A stretch of 64,000 nucleotides of DNA from Silvania confinis (GTDB lineage Bacteria > Pseudomonadota > Gammaproteobacteria > Enterobacterales > Enterobacteriaceae): NCBI RefSeq assembly GCF_025564085.1, contig NZ_JAMGZJ010000070.1, forward strand, positions 62,001-126,000, in the 5' to 3' direction. This document shows positions 9,148 through 21,176 of this stretch, piece by piece. Under the pieces are notes generated by a model, which worked only from the letters and a program-made list of their open reading frames with translations, searched no databases and was not told the DNA's origin. The first letter of the stretch is position 1; each line of letters opens with the position of its first letter. The position numbers and the translations under genes are program-made.

Positions 9148-10194
9148 TTACCCTTCTTCACTCAATAGCAGTTCATTCAGCTCGTCAAGGACACGCTGTG
9201 GGGTGATGTCGATCAGGCTCTGGTGATAACCCTCTGCCGCATCGCCTTTACGCACTTTGTGGTAACCGGTGATCAGGCGAATAACGCGGGCTTTATGCGA
9301 CAGCGGCGGGGTAAAGTCCGGGCTGCTCGGGCCATACAGCGCCACCAGCGGGCGGTTCAGCGCGGCGGCAACGTGCATCAGCCCGGAGTCGTTACTCACC
9401 ACGGCTTTACAGGCGGCAAGCAGGATAACGGCCTGCTCCAGCTGGGTTTCACCCGCCAGATTGCGACACCATACCTGCTGCTCCATGCTCAGCGTGGCGA
9501 GGATTTCATTCCCTGCCTCATGATCTTTCGCCGAGCCGAACAGGACAATCTGATAGCCTTCGTCAATCAGTTGTTTTGCCAGCTCTGCGTAGTGATAGTG
9601 TGGCCAGCGTTTTGCCGGGCCGAATTCGGCGCCAGGACAAAAGCCAATCAGCGGACGGTCGGCCAGCAGGCCAAAGGCGTTGCAGGTTTGCGATTTTTCG
9701 CCTTCGTGGACCTGCAGCTGCGGCCACAGTAGCGGCTGCGGCAGATCTTTCGCGCTGCGCATTACGCCTTTGTCGTAGGCCAGTGCGACATAGCGTTCGA
9801 CCATCAGCGGCCAGGCCTCTTTGTCCAACACGCGGGCATCATTCAGCAGGCCATAGCGCATCTCGCCACGCCAACCGGTGCGGTGTGGCACGCCAGCAAA
9901 GAAGGGGACCAGCGCAGATTTGAACGAATTGGGCAATACGTAAGCGCGGTCATAGCGCTTGTCGCGCAGGTCATGGCCAAGCTTGCGGCGTTGAGCAAGT
10001 TCCAGCGCCCCGTGGCCGAGCGGCATCGGGATCGCCTCGTTCACTTCGGGCATTCGCGATAACAGCGGACGGCACCACGCGGGTGCCATCACATCGATTA
10101 TCGCCTGGGGATAGCGCGCCTTGAGCGTGCGATAGAGACTTTGCGACATCATCATGTCGCCCACCCATGACGGGCCAATCACCAGTATCTTCAT
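9148..10194 (-). CDS. waaF: LPS heptosyltransferase II WaaF
   Basis: WaaF adds the second heptose to HepI in the cytoplasm. The 348-aa GT9 protein matches E. coli WaaF in length and in its start MKILVIGPSWVGDMMMSQSL. The C-terminal domain has GFCPGAEFGPAKRWP, VVSNDSGLMHVAAALNRP and ALYGPSSPDFTPPL. It starts 2 bases after hldD and is followed within 3 bases by waaC, so the three are co-transcribed. Confidence 0.97.
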   Translation of the reverse strand: MKILVIGPSWVGDMMMSQSLYRTLKARYPQAIIDVMAPAWCRPLLSRMPEVNEAIPMPLGHGALELAQRRKLGHDLRDKRYDRAYVLPNSFKSALVPFFAGVPHRTGWRGEMRYGLLNDARVLDKEAWPLMVERYVALAYDKGVMRSAKDLPQPLLWPQLQVHEGEKSQTCNAFGLLADRPLIGFCPGAEFGPAKRWPHYHYAELAKQLIDEGYQIVLFGSAKDHEAGNEILATLSMEQQVWCRNLAGETQLEQAVILLAACKAVVSNDSGLMHVAAALNRPLVALYGPSSPDFTPPLSHKARVIRLITGYHKVRKGDAAEGYHQSLIDITPQRVLDELNELLLSEEG

Positions 10195-10196
10195 GC

Positions 10197-11129
10197 TTAT
10201 GCGTCGCGGTTGAGCCAGGCCATATACTCCGTCACGCCTTCGGCGACGGTCTTGAACGGCTTATCGTAGCCTGCGGCGCGCAGGTTAGTCAGATCCGCCT
10301 GGGTAAATGCCTGGTAACGGCCTTTCAGTTTTTCCGGGAATGGAATGTACTCAAGGTTGCCTTTCTGATGATACGCCAGCGCCGCATCGGCTACTGCCTG
10401 GAAGGATTCTGCGCGACCGGTACCCAGGTTGAAGATGCCAGAGACGCCATTTTCCAGGAACCACAGGTTCACTGCAGCCACATCGCCCACATAGACAAAG
10501 TCGCGCTTGAAGCCGTCACTGCCTTCGAACAGTTTCGGCGTTTCACCGTTGTTCAGTTGGGTGTTCAGATGGAATGCGACGCTCGCCATGCTGCCTTTGT
10601 GGCCTTCACGCGGTCCGTAGACGTTAAAGTAGCGGAAACCGACAATCTGCGAGTTCGCCTCTGGCAAGATCTGGCGTACGTATTCGTCGAACAGGAATTT
10701 GGAGTAGCCATAGACGTTCAGCGGCTGCTCAAATTCGCGGGATTCAATAAAGTCAGAAGTACGGCCGCCGTAGGTCGCTGCGGAAGAGGCGTACAGGAAC
10801 GGAATTTCGTGCTCCAGGCAGTAGTGCAGCAGCTCTTTGGAGTACTGATAGTTGTTATCCATCATGTACTTGCCATCCCACTCGGTGGTAGATGAGCATG
10901 CGCCTTCATGGAAGATGGCCTCGATATCGCCAAACTCTTCACCCGCCATAATCTGGATCAGAAAGTCTTCTTTATCCATGTAGTCAGCGATGTTCAGATC
11001 CACCAGGTTAATGAACTTGGTGCCGTCTTTCAGGTTATCCACCACCAGAATGTCGGTGATGCCTTTGTCATTGAGGGCCTTAATAATGTTGCTGCCAATG
11101 AGGCCCGCGCCGCCGGTAACGATGATCAT
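10197..11129 (-). CDS. hldD: ADP-L-glycero-D-manno-heptose 6-epimerase HldD
   Basis: HldD converts ADP-D,D-heptose to ADP-L,D-heptose, the donor for WaaC, WaaF and WaaQ. The 310-aa short-chain dehydrogenase fold has the NAD(P)-binding [10 protein letters not shown] at residues 4-13 and the YxxxK pair in [13 protein letters not shown] use the ATG at 11129 (MIIVTGG), which has AAGG upstream and gives the E. coli length. Further upstream starts would place extra residues before the Rossmann motif. First gene of hldD-waaFCL, divergent from kbl. Confidence 0.97.
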   Translation of the reverse strand: MIIVTGGAGLIGSNIIKALNDKGITDILVVDNLKDGTKFINLVDLNIADYMDKEDFLIQIMAGEEFGDIEAIFHEGACSSTTEWDGKYMMDNNYQYSKELLHYCLEHEIPFLYASSAATYGGRTSDFIESREFEQPLNVYGYSKFLFDEYVRQILPEANSQIVGFRYFNVYGPREGHKGSMASVAFHLNTQLNNGETPKLFEGSDGFKRDFVYVGDVAAVNLWFLENGVSGIFNLGTGRAESFQAVADAALAYHQKGNLEYIPFPEKLKGRYQAFTQADLTNLRAAGYDKPFKTVAEGVTEYMAWLNRDA

Positions 11130-11345
11130 AACTGTAACCTTTGAAGTGTGGCGCCTGGGGACAATCCCAGGCACTAATATTCATATCATAACATTAGTAT
11201 GACGACCCATTCAGCCATTCACCGACATTGCGCAGGGGTACACGTGATTTATGCTGCAAAATTGGTAACAGTTAATGTGTAATCTCGTATCAACGTATAG
11301 CTTTGGGTAATATGTTCCGAAATTTGCCGAGTCTGGAGAATTGCA
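11130..11345. promoter_or_regulatory. Divergent hldD/kbl promoter region
   Basis: These 216 bases separate two divergent operons and contain no gene. An inverted repeat (GCCTGGG/CCCAGGC) lies at about 11153-11172 inside the hldD leader and could form a small hairpin in its mRNA. In E. coli kbl-tdh is repressed by Lrp with leucine as signal; no Lrp site can be assigned by eye here. Confidence 0.45.
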
Positions 11346-12542
<1,197 letters not shown>

Positions 12543-12551
12543 GGACGAATG

Positions 12552-13577
12552 ATGAAAGCGTTATCCAAACTGAAAGCAGAAGAAGGCATCTGGATGACCG
12601 ACGTACCGGAACCGGAAGTCGGTCATAACGATCTGCTGATCAAAATTCGTAAAACCGCCATTTGCGGCACCGACGTTCATATCTACAACTGGGACGAGTG
12701 GTCGCAGAAAACCATTCCGGTTCCGATGGTCGTGGGGCACGAATATGTCGGCGAAGTGGTCGGCATTGGTCAGGAAGTGAAGGGTTTTAGCATTGGCGAT
12801 CGCGTTTCTGGTGAAGGCCACATTACCTGCGGTCACTGCCGTAACTGTCGTGGCGGTCGTACGCATTTGTGCCGCAACACCGTCGGTGTGGGCGTTAACC
12901 GCCCAGGCTGCTTCGCCGAATATCTGGTGATCCCGGCCTTCAACGCCTTCAAAATTCCGGATAACATTTCTGACGATCTGGCCTCCATCTTCGACCCGTT
13001 TGGCAACGCGGTTCACACCGCGCTGTCGTTTGATTTGGTCGGTGAAGACGTACTGGTTTCCGGCGCAGGCCCGATTGGCATTATGGCCGCGGCGGTCGCA
13101 AAACACGTCGGCGCGCGTAACGTTGTTATTACTGACGTAAATGAATACCGTCTGTCGCTGGCGCGCAAAATGGGCGTCACCCGTGCGGTGAATGTCTCGA
13201 ACGAGAACCTCAACGACGTAATGGCTGAGCTGGGAATGACCGAAGGCTTTGACGTGGGTCTCGAGATGTCCGGTGCACCGCCGGCGTTCCGCACCATGCT
13301 CGACACCATGAACCACGGCGGGCGCATTGCGATGCTGGGTATTCCGCCATCGGACATGTCCATCGACTGGAACAAAGTCATCTTTAAAGGGCTGTTCATC
13401 AAGGGCATTTATGGCCGTGAGATGTTCGAAACCTGGTACAAGATGGCCGCGCTGATTCAGTCGGGTCTGGATCTGACCCCAATCATTACCCATCATTTCT
13501 CCATCGATGATTTCCAGCAGGGCTTTGACGCGATGCGTTCAGGTCAGTCAGGAAAAGTGATCCTTAGCTGGGATTAA
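12552..13577 (+). CDS. tdh: L-threonine 3-dehydrogenase Tdh
   Basis: Tdh oxidises L-threonine with NAD+ to 2-amino-3-ketobutyrate, the substrate of Kbl. It is a zinc medium-chain dehydrogenase: catalytic Cys38 lies in [22 protein letters not shown] follows, and the structural zinc lobe is [15 protein letters not shown]. The nucleotide site is [15 protein letters not shown]. Two ATGs are adjacent; the second (12552) has better spacing from GAGGA and gives the 341 aa of the E. coli enzyme. Confidence 0.97.
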   Translation: MKALSKLKAEEGIWMTDVPEPEVGHNDLLIKIRKTAICGTDVHIYNWDEWSQKTIPVPMVVGHEYVGEVVGIGQEVKGFSIGDRVSGEGHITCGHCRNCRGGRTHLCRNTVGVGVNRPGCFAEYLVIPAFNAFKIPDNISDDLASIFDPFGNAVHTALSFDLVGEDVLVSGAGPIGIMAAAVAKHVGARNVVITDVNEYRLSLARKMGVTRAVNVSNENLNDVMAELGMTEGFDVGLEMSGAPPAFRTMLDTMNHGGRIAMLGIPPSDMSIDWNKVIFKGLFIKGIYGREMFETWYKMAALIQSGLDLTPIITHHFSIDDFQQGFDAMRSGQSGKVILSWD

Positions 13578-13581
13578 TCGC

Positions 13582-13610
13582 AAAAACAGGCCGGATTATC
13601 CGGCCTGTTC
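13582..13610 (+). terminator. Hairpin after tdh
   Basis: An 11-bp perfect stem (AACAGGCCGGA, loop TTA, TCCGGCCTGTT) follows the tdh stop by a few bases. The downstream T-run is poor (TTCCTC), so it may act partly as an mRNA end stabiliser. Confidence 0.75.
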
Positions 13611-13804
13611 CTCAGGAAAATCGGAAAATATGTAAAGTAATGTTATTTCCGATATAAGAAGGGGTAATGTGTTTTTGCATTGAACGTTTCATTTATCCGA
13701 TCCTTCACGCATTTATCTCGTCTGTTTCGTAAAAATAGTATTTGTAAGCCATAATCATTTGTTCATACAATGGCGGGGTATCCTCAAAGGCATTCGGTAA
13801 ATGT
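13611..13804 (+). promoter_or_regulatory. Upstream region of waaH
   Basis: The region is AT-rich. An 8-bp inverted repeat (ATCGGAAA at 13620-13627, TTTCCGAT at 13646-13653) brackets an 18-base loop. In E. coli waaH is induced by phosphate limitation through PhoB, but I could not pick out a convincing PHO box (two CTGTCAT repeats 4 bases apart). The start at 13805 is ATG, preceded by no strong ribosome site. Confidence 0.35.
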
Positions 13805-14839
13805 ATGAAGAATAATGCAAATAAACTTAGCGTTATTATTCCATTGTATAACGCAGGGCATGATTTCAAGGCCTGCATGGAATCCTTAATCGCGCAAACA
13901 TGGAATGACCTGGAAATCATCATTGTTAATGATGGCTCAACGGATGGCTCAGTTGAAATCGCTCAATACTATGTCGACGCTTATCCCCACGTTCGCTTGC
14001 TGCATCAGGCTAATGCGGGTGCTTCCGTAGCCCGCAATCGTGGTTTAGCCGCCGCGACCGGAGAGTATATTGCCTTTGTTGATGCGGACGATCTGGTCTA
14101 TCCAGACATGTACGCCACGCTAATGAAGATGATGCTGGACGATAATCTGGACGTCGCACAGTGCAACTCCGACTGGAGCTACCGCGAAACCGGCCGCAGC
14201 TGGCAGTCAATCCCCCCCGAGCGTGTGCGCTCAACCGGTGTATTAACCGGGCCAGAGTGGTTGAGGATGGCACTCAAGTCACGTCGCTGGACGCACGTGG
14301 TATGGATGGGGATTTATCGCCGCGAGGTGATTGTTAAAAATAACATCACCTTTATTCCTGGATTACACCACCAGGATATTGTGTGGACGACGGAGTTTAT
14401 GTTTAATGCCGAGCGCGCCCGTTATACCGAACAATCATTATATAAATATTTCCTGCATGATAATTCTGTCAGTCGTTTAAAACGACAAGGCGATAAGAAT
14501 CTCAATTATCAGCGGCACTATATTAAAATTACCCGTTTATTAGATAAGCTCAATCGTGAATATGCTGGACGTATTACGATTTATCCGGAATTCCACGACC
14601 AGGTTATTTACGAAGCGCTGCGTGTTTGCCACTGTGTGCGTAAAGAGCCGGATGCCGCGACGCGAAAAAGGATGATTGCCGAGATTTATACTTCCGGTAT
14701 GTACAAGCGGATGGTGGCCAACGTGCGCGGCGTGAAGCTGGCTTACCAGGTACTGCTATGGTCATTCCGACTCTGGCATTGGCGCGACAAGACGCAGTCC
14801 CAGCGTCGAGTCGCGCGTAAGGCGCTTAATCTGTATTAA
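13805..14839 (+). CDS. waaH: UDP-glucuronate:LPS(HepIII) glycosyltransferase WaaH
   Basis: This 344-aa GT2-family protein closely follows E. coli WaaH (YibD). It has KLSVIIPLYNAG, LEIIIVNDGSTDGSVEIAQYY, LLHQANAGASVARNRG, the FVDADD metal-binding motif and GLHHQDIVWTTEFMFNA. WaaH adds glucuronic acid to HepIII, replacing phosphate-bearing forms of the core under phosphate starvation in E. coli. HepIII is added by WaaQ, which is encoded in this window. It lies outside the main waa operon, between tdh and yibQ as in E. coli, and its last 14 bases overlap the convergent end of yibQ. Confidence 0.88.
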   Translation: MKNNANKLSVIIPLYNAGHDFKACMESLIAQTWNDLEIIIVNDGSTDGSVEIAQYYVDAYPHVRLLHQANAGASVARNRGLAAATGEYIAFVDADDLVYPDMYATLMKMMLDDNLDVAQCNSDWSYRETGRSWQSIPPERVRSTGVLTGPEWLRMALKSRRWTHVVWMGIYRREVIVKNNITFIPGLHHQDIVWTTEFMFNAERARYTEQSLYKYFLHDNSVSRLKRQGDKNLNYQRHYIKITRLLDKLNREYAGRITIYPEFHDQVIYEALRVCHCVRKEPDAATRKRMIAEIYTSGMYKRMVANVRGVKLAYQVLLWSFRLWHWRDKTQSQRRVARKALNLY

Positions 14840-15791
14840 CAGGGGTGTTGTTGGGGGCTTTACCCCAACCTTGCCACTGATGCTGCATGTACTTGATCAG
14901 CATGCTCTGCGCAATACTTTCACTTAACACGCTGAAGAAACGCCGGGCGTCGACAGGTTCTAACACTCGCTTCGGCTGACACAGTTTCACGCCAGAGAAC
15001 GGATTACGCGGTGCGACAGGTGCGGCGTTTTTAGGCGATGTATTTTGAGGCGTAGAAGTATCCACCTGCGGTTCATTCAACAAGCTGCTGGCATGGACCA
15101 GGGTAATATCCGCCGGCAGGGTCGGCAGCATCTGCTGTAATACGCGAACGGTTGACGGATGCGGGTGGCCAATGGCGATTGCCGAGCCCGTCCGGCGCGC
15201 CAGCTGCACAGCGCGGTTAAACTGGAAGCGGATATCCGCTTCTTTCTGTGAATCATCCAGGAACACTTTGCGCTTAATCACCTTCACGCCGGTGCCTTGT
15301 GCCGCGCGCATCGCCTGGCTGTTGCCGATGGTCATGCTATCGAGGAAGTACAGATTGTAGCGCGCCAGCGACTGCATCACCTTCTGCATGCCGAACAGGC
15401 TGGAGGTCATGGCGCTGCCCATATGGTTATTCAGCCCCACGGCATAGGGAACCTTGCCATATGCCTCACGAATAATTCGCTCGATCTCGCTGCTGCTCAT
15501 CTCCGGGCGCAGCGTGTCTTTTTCCAGCGGCTGCTTACTGAGCGGCGCCATCGGCAGATGAATCAGCACTTCATGCCCGCTGTTGTAGGCTTTGGTGGCC
15601 ATTTCACGGGCGTGAGGTGCGTTGGGTAATACGGCGACGGAGAGGGCGGCTGGCATCGCCAGAACCTGATTTTCTGTATGAGGGCGATAACCGAAGTCAT
15701 CGATGACAATTGCGAGTTTACCTGCGTAAACCGGCGTCGCCAGCATCAGTGTGCTGACAACGGAGAGAACCGTACGACGAAATTGAAGCAA
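14826..15791 (-). CDS. yibQ: Divergent polysaccharide deacetylase YibQ
   Basis: The 321-aa protein has a signal peptide (cleavage after ...MLATPVYA, about residue 23) and belongs to the divergent polysaccharide deacetylase (DUF610) family. The NodB-like fold is visible in KLAIVIDDFGYRPHTENQVLAMP and EVLIHLPMAPLSKQPLE, then NNHMGSAMTSS and IAIGHPHPSTVRVLQ. The function is not established; the neighbourhood with envC points to the periplasm or cell wall. It is the third gene of gpmM-envC-yibQ, 3 bases after envC. The C-terminal third is low-complexity and variable. Confidence 0.93.
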   Translation of the reverse strand: MLQFRRTVLSVVSTLMLATPVYAGKLAIVIDDFGYRPHTENQVLAMPAALSVAVLPNAPHAREMATKAYNSGHEVLIHLPMAPLSKQPLEKDTLRPEMSSSEIERIIREAYGKVPYAVGLNNHMGSAMTSSLFGMQKVMQSLARYNLYFLDSMTIGNSQAMRAAQGTGVKVIKRKVFLDDSQKEADIRFQFNRAVQLARRTGSAIAIGHPHPSTVRVLQQMLPTLPADITLVHASSLLNEPQVDTSTPQNTSPKNAAPVAPRNPFSGVKLCQPKRVLEPVDARRFFSVLSESIAQSMLIKYMQHQWQGWGKAPNNTPVNTD

Positions 15792-15794
15792 AAC

Positions 15795-17078
15795 TTATCT
15801 TCCCAACCACGGCTGTGGATTGACCGCCTGACCCTGGCGACGAATTTCGAAATAGAGTGACGGGCGGCCCTGACCGCCACTGCTGCCCACCAGGGCGATA
15901 GCCTGACCGGCGCGCACCTGCGTACCGACGCTGACCAGGGCGCTCTGGTTGTAGCCATAAAGACTCATGTCGCCTTTACCGTGCTCAACCACCACCACCA
16001 GTCCGTAGCCCTGAAGCCAGTCGGCGAGGATCACCCGGCCATCGGCGACAGCTTTGACTTCGCTACCTTCCGATGCACCGATCACAATCCCCTTCCAACG
16101 TAGCTCACCCTGCAGCTGTTCGCCATAGCGATGCAGAATTGTACCGCGAACCGGCCAGAAGGCCTGGCCGCGTGGCGAGCCCAGGCCGCCGGTACGCGAC
16201 ATCAATGAGCGCTCGTTTTCGGTAGGTTTGTAGGTGGTGCCTTTGCGGGACGCTTCCTGCTGGCGATCGCGCACGGCCTGTGCTTCGCGGGCTTCGCGTT
16301 CGGCGCGTGCTTTGGCTGCCGCTTCTGCACGGGCAAGGCTGTTACGTAAGCGGGATTCGTTGGCGCGCATTTCACCCAGTTGCGCCTGGCTCTCCTGAAT
16401 AGAGGACTCCAGTCCGGAGAGGGTTTTCTTACGCTCGTTGCGCGCCTGCTCCAGTTTGGCCTGCTGAGCCTGCTGATCGTAGAGCAGGGTTTGCTGCTGA
16501 CTTTGTTTCTCTTCCAGCTCTGCTTTTTGGGTCGTGACCTCTTCGCGCGTCTGTTTAAGCTGCGCGATGGTCTCCTGGCGGGACTGGTTAAGATAGCCGA
16601 AGTAGGCTTGCAGACGCTGTCCGCGCTGGCTCTCTTCGCCGCTGAGGATCAGCTGAACGCCGGTGTGTTCGCCCTGGCGAAAAGCCGCATCGAGCTGCGC
16701 GGCCAGGTTTTTCTCCTGCGCAGCCCGCTGACGCTCAAGTTTCGCAATCGACGCGTTCATCTCATCGATCTGCTTATTGAGTTGGGCGAGGGTGTTCTGG
16801 GTTTCGCGCAGCTGCCGGGCGGCGGCGGAAATCGCTTCTTCCTGCTTCTTGAGCTGGGCAAGCAGAGAGGAACGCTGCTGCTGTTGCTGGCGTACCGCGC
16901 GTTCTTTGACGGCGATATCGGCCTGAATCGATTTGAGCTGATCGCGCTCATCCGCCTGAGCGGATGCCACGCACAGCAATACGCCAGCGCTGAGTGCGCT
17001 GGCGTAGAGCAGGGGCCTGACTGATAACCGTAACGGCTTCACGACCCATGTTATTGAAACAATCGCCTTTCCCCTCAT
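15795..17078 (-). CDS. envC: Murein hydrolase activator EnvC
   Basis: EnvC is the periplasmic factor that activates amidases AmiA and AmiB at the division septum, under control of FtsEX. The protein has an N-terminal signal segment (...ALSAGVLLCVASAQADE), a long coiled coil rich in Gln, Glu and Lys (about residues 45-290) and a C-terminal degenerate LytM domain ending GGQGRPSLYFEIRRQGQAVNPQPWLGR, as in E. coli. The usual E. coli start (MTRAVKP) is not conserved: the matching codon is ATA. I use the ATG at 17078, 9 bases after gpmM, giving 427 aa, but a ribosome-site-like GAGGGGAAAGG lies just inside it, so a non-ATG start within the next dozen codons is possible. Confidence 0.93.
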   Translation of the reverse strand: MRGKAIVSITWVVKPLRLSVRPLLYASALSAGVLLCVASAQADERDQLKSIQADIAVKERAVRQQQQQRSSLLAQLKKQEEAISAAARQLRETQNTLAQLNKQIDEMNASIAKLERQRAAQEKNLAAQLDAAFRQGEHTGVQLILSGEESQRGQRLQAYFGYLNQSRQETIAQLKQTREEVTTQKAELEEKQSQQQTLLYDQQAQQAKLEQARNERKKTLSGLESSIQESQAQLGEMRANESRLRNSLARAEAAAKARAEREAREAQAVRDRQQEASRKGTTYKPTENERSLMSRTGGLGSPRGQAFWPVRGTILHRYGEQLQGELRWKGIVIGASEGSEVKAVADGRVILADWLQGYGLVVVVEHGKGDMSLYGYNQSALVSVGTQVRAGQAIALVGSSGGQGRPSLYFEIRRQGQAVNPQPWLGR

Positions 17079-17087
17079 GGGGACGGA

Positions 17088-18632
<1,545 letters not shown>

Positions 18633-18880
18633 TGCGACAACCTCTTTGCTCAAAAGACGAAAAATTTGCGTAATTTTACTACAGCTGAATCGATAAAATA
18701 GCCGCAGAAGATCAAAGAAACCGCAGGGGCAAGCGTAAGGATAGGTCATTTTGGGTCTTTTTTTTCGTGGCAGGCCGCAGAAAATGGATTAGCTTATTGT
18801 CGCTGGCTGTATTTGCCACAGCGCACAGGTATACTCCTGTCCTGGTTTTTTATTCACTCAGTCGGGAGTTGTTACCCCCC

Positions 18881-19312
18881 ATGCAAGAAATTATGCAATT
18901 TGTTAGTCGCCACCCCATACTTTGTGTCGCGTGGATTGGTTTACTGGCAGCAGTGCTGTTCACCACTTTCAAAGGTATTACCTCAAAAGTGAAAGTGATC
19001 ACCCGTGGCGAAGCAACGCGTCTTATCAATAAAGAAGAGGCGGTGGTTGTTGACCTGCGTCAGCGTGACGATTTCCGTAAAGGCCATATTGCAGGCGCCA
19101 TTAACCTGCTGCCAGCTGAAATCAAAGCCAATAACTTGGGCGAGCTGGACAAGCATAAAGACAAACCCATTATTGTTGTTGACGGTGGCGGAGTGCAGGC
19201 CCAGGAGCCGGCAAATACGCTGGTTAAAGCCGGCTTTGAGAAAGTCACTGTCCTGAAAGACGGTATTTCTGGCTGGAGCGGCGAGAATCTGCCTCTGGTT
19301 CGCGGTAAGTAA
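18881..19312 (+). CDS. yibN: Membrane-anchored rhodanese-like protein YibN
   Basis: This 143-aa protein has one N-terminal membrane segment ([20 protein letters not shown]) and a rhodanese domain ([24 protein letters not shown], then [23 protein letters not shown]). The loop that normally holds the catalytic cysteine reads DGGGVQAQ, with no cysteine (positions 101-108); the only Cys is in the membrane segment. Sulfurtransferase activity is therefore unlikely. The start at 18881 has GGGAG upstream and matches the E. coli protein; the frame is open 38 codons further upstream. First of yibN-grxC-secB-gpsA-cysE. Confidence 0.94.
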   Translation: MQEIMQFVSRHPILCVAWIGLLAAVLFTTFKGITSKVKVITRGEATRLINKEEAVVVDLRQRDDFRKGHIAGAINLLPAEIKANNLGELDKHKDKPIIVVDGGGVQAQEPANTLVKAGFEKVTVLKDGISGWSGENLPLVRGK

Positions 19313-19326
19313 ACAGGAGTCAAGTC

Positions 19327-19578
19327 ATGGCCAATATCGAAATCTACACCAAAGCGACCTGCCCGTTCTGCCATCGTGCAAAAGCGCTGCTGGACAGCAA
19401 AGGCGTCACCTTCCAGGAACTGCCGATTGATGGCGACGCTGCAAAGCGCGAAGAGATGATTAAACGTAGTGGCCGTACGACGGTTCCGCAGATTTTTATT
19501 GATGCGCAGCACATTGGCGGCTGTGATGACTTGTATGCGCTAGAGGCGCGTGGTGGACTTGATCCCCTGCTGCGCTAA
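19327..19578 (+). CDS. grxC: Glutaredoxin 3 GrxC
   Basis: GrxC is a dithiol glutaredoxin that reduces disulfides and glutathione-mixed disulfides using glutathione, and can donate electrons to ribonucleotide reductase. The 83-aa thioredoxin-fold protein has the CPFC active site (residues 11-14, [13 protein letters not shown]), the cis-proline segment TTVPQIFID and the glutathione-binding GGCDD. It lies 14 bases after yibN and 32 before secB. Confidence 0.97.
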   Translation: MANIEIYTKATCPFCHRAKALLDSKGVTFQELPIDGDAAKREEMIKRSGRTTVPQIFIDAQHIGGCDDLYALEARGGLDPLLR

Positions 19579-19610
19579 GGCGTTTTAGGACAATTAAAAA
19601 GGGTTTTTCC

Positions 19611-20078
19611 ATGTCAGAACAAAACAACACCGAAATGACTTTCCAGATCCAGCGCATTTATACTAAAGACGTCTCCTACGAAGCACCTAATGCGCCGCAT
19701 GTTTTCCAGAAAGATTGGCAGCCAGAAGTTAAACTTGATCTGGATACCGCTTCCACCCAACTGGCGGAAGGTGTGTATGAAGTCGTACTGCGTGTAACCG
19801 TGACCGCCTCTCTGGGCGAAGAAACTGCATTCCTGTGTGAAGTACAGCAGGGCGGCATCTTCTCCATCGAAGGTATCGACGGTAATCAGATGGCGCATTG
19901 CCTGGGTGCATACTGCCCGAACATTCTGTTCCCGTATGCTCGCGAATGCATCACCAGCCTGGTTTCCCGTGGTACGTTCCCGCAACTGAACCTTGCGCCA
20001 GTGAACTTCGATGCGCTGTTCATGAACTATCTGCAGCAGCAAGCTGGCGAAGGTACTGAACAACATCAGGATGCCTGA
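19611..20078 (+). CDS. secB: Protein-export chaperone SecB
   Basis: SecB is a tetrameric cytoplasmic chaperone that keeps secreted preproteins unfolded and passes them to SecA. The 155-aa protein has the E. coli length; visible blocks are [34 protein letters not shown] and [22 protein letters not shown]. The acidic N-terminal part contributes to SecA binding. Its stop overlaps the gpsA start (TGATG), a coupled arrangement conserved in E. coli. Confidence 0.98.
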   Translation: MSEQNNTEMTFQIQRIYTKDVSYEAPNAPHVFQKDWQPEVKLDLDTASTQLAEGVYEVVLRVTVTASLGEETAFLCEVQQGGIFSIEGIDGNQMAHCLGAYCPNILFPYARECITSLVSRGTFPQLNLAPVNFDALFMNYLQQQAGEGTEQHQDA

Positions 20079-21097
20079 TGAGTACTGTTAATGCGTCAAT
20101 GACTGTGATCGGTGCCGGTTCATACGGCACCGCTCTTGCCATTACTCTGGCAAGAAATGGTCACGAAGTGGTTCTTTGGGGCCACGATCCTAAACATATC
20201 GCTACGCTGCAAGCGGACCGCTGCAACGTGGCGTTTCTTCCTGATGTCACATTCCCTGACTCCCTGCATCTCGAAAGCTCCCTTGCGACGGCGCTGGCCG
20301 CCAGCCGCAATATCCTGATTGTTGTTCCAAGCCATGTCTTTGGCGATGTGCTGCGACAGATCAGACCGCTGATGCGGGCTGATGCGCGCGTGGTATGGGC
20401 GACGAAAGGGCTGGAAGCCGAGACCGGACGCCTGCTGCAGGATGTCGCCCGCGAAGCGCTGGGCGATGACATCCCGCTGGCGGTGATCTCCGGCCCGACG
20501 TTTGCGAAAGAGCTGGCGGCAGGGCTGCCAACGGCGATCTCGCTGGCATCGACCGATGAGGTCTTTGCTGACGATCTCCAGCAGCTGCTGCACTGCGGTA
20601 AAAGCTTCCGCGTTTACAGCAACCCCGATTTTATCGGCGTGCAGCTCGGCGGCGCGGTGAAGAACGTTATCGCCATCGGCGCGGGTATGTCTGACGGTAT
20701 CGGCTTTGGCGCGAACGCGCGCACGGCGCTGATCACCCGCGGCTTAACCGAAATGAGCCGTCTGGGCGCGGCGCTGGGTGCCGATCCCGCCACTTTTATG
20801 GGGATGGCAGGATTAGGCGATCTGGTGCTGACCTGTACCGACAACCAGTCCCGTAACCGCCGTTTTGGCATGATGCTCGGTCAGGGCATGGATGTTATCG
20901 GCGCGCAGGAAAAGATTGGTCAGGTGGTCGAAGGTTATCGCAATACCAAAGAAGTTCGCGAACTGGCACACCGTTTTGGGGTGGAAATGCCAATAACCGA
21001 GGAAATTTATCAGGTATTGTATTGCGGAAAAAATGCGCGCGAGGCAGCATTGACCTTATTAGGTCGTGCACGCAAGGACGAGCGTAGCAGCAATTAA
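20078..21097 (+). CDS. gpsA: sn-Glycerol-3-phosphate dehydrogenase [NAD(P)+] GpsA
   Basis: GpsA reduces dihydroxyacetone phosphate to sn-glycerol 3-phosphate, the backbone precursor for phospholipids. The 339-aa protein has the N-terminal NAD(P) site [14 protein letters not shown], the catalytic-lysine region [34 protein letters not shown] and [17 protein letters not shown]. It is translationally coupled to secB and followed by a hairpin before cysE. Confidence 0.98.
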   Translation: MSTVNASMTVIGAGSYGTALAITLARNGHEVVLWGHDPKHIATLQADRCNVAFLPDVTFPDSLHLESSLATALAASRNILIVVPSHVFGDVLRQIRPLMRADARVVWATKGLEAETGRLLQDVAREALGDDIPLAVISGPTFAKELAAGLPTAISLASTDEVFADDLQQLLHCGKSFRVYSNPDFIGVQLGGAVKNVIAIGAGMSDGIGFGANARTALITRGLTEMSRLGAALGADPATFMGMAGLGDLVLTCTDNQSRNRRFGMMLGQGMDVIGAQEKIGQVVEGYRNTKEVRELAHRFGVEMPITEEIYQVLYCGKNAREAALTLLGRARKDERSSN

Positions 21098-21120
21098 CCG
21101 CAGGGAACCGTTATCACCTG

Positions 21121-21160
21121 AATGACCCGGCTAGCGAAGAACTGGCCGGTCATTATTATT
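21121..21160 (+). terminator. Hairpin between gpsA and cysE
   Basis: AATGACCCGGCTAG pairs with CTGGCCGGTCATT around a GCGAAGAA loop, followed by ATTATTTCG. It could partly terminate or set relative expression of gpsA and cysE, which otherwise read in the same direction 79 bases apart. Confidence 0.6.
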
Positions 21161-21176
21161 TCGTCTGGAGCAAGCC

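Noticed and set aside
12561-13496. 311-aa frame opposite tdh
   Set aside because: It lies wholly within tdh, and its composition is that of an antisense shadow.
13680-13760. Possible PHO box upstream of waaH
   Set aside because: No pair of CTGTCAT-like repeats with the correct 4-base spacing could be found; only scattered TTCA-type fragments.
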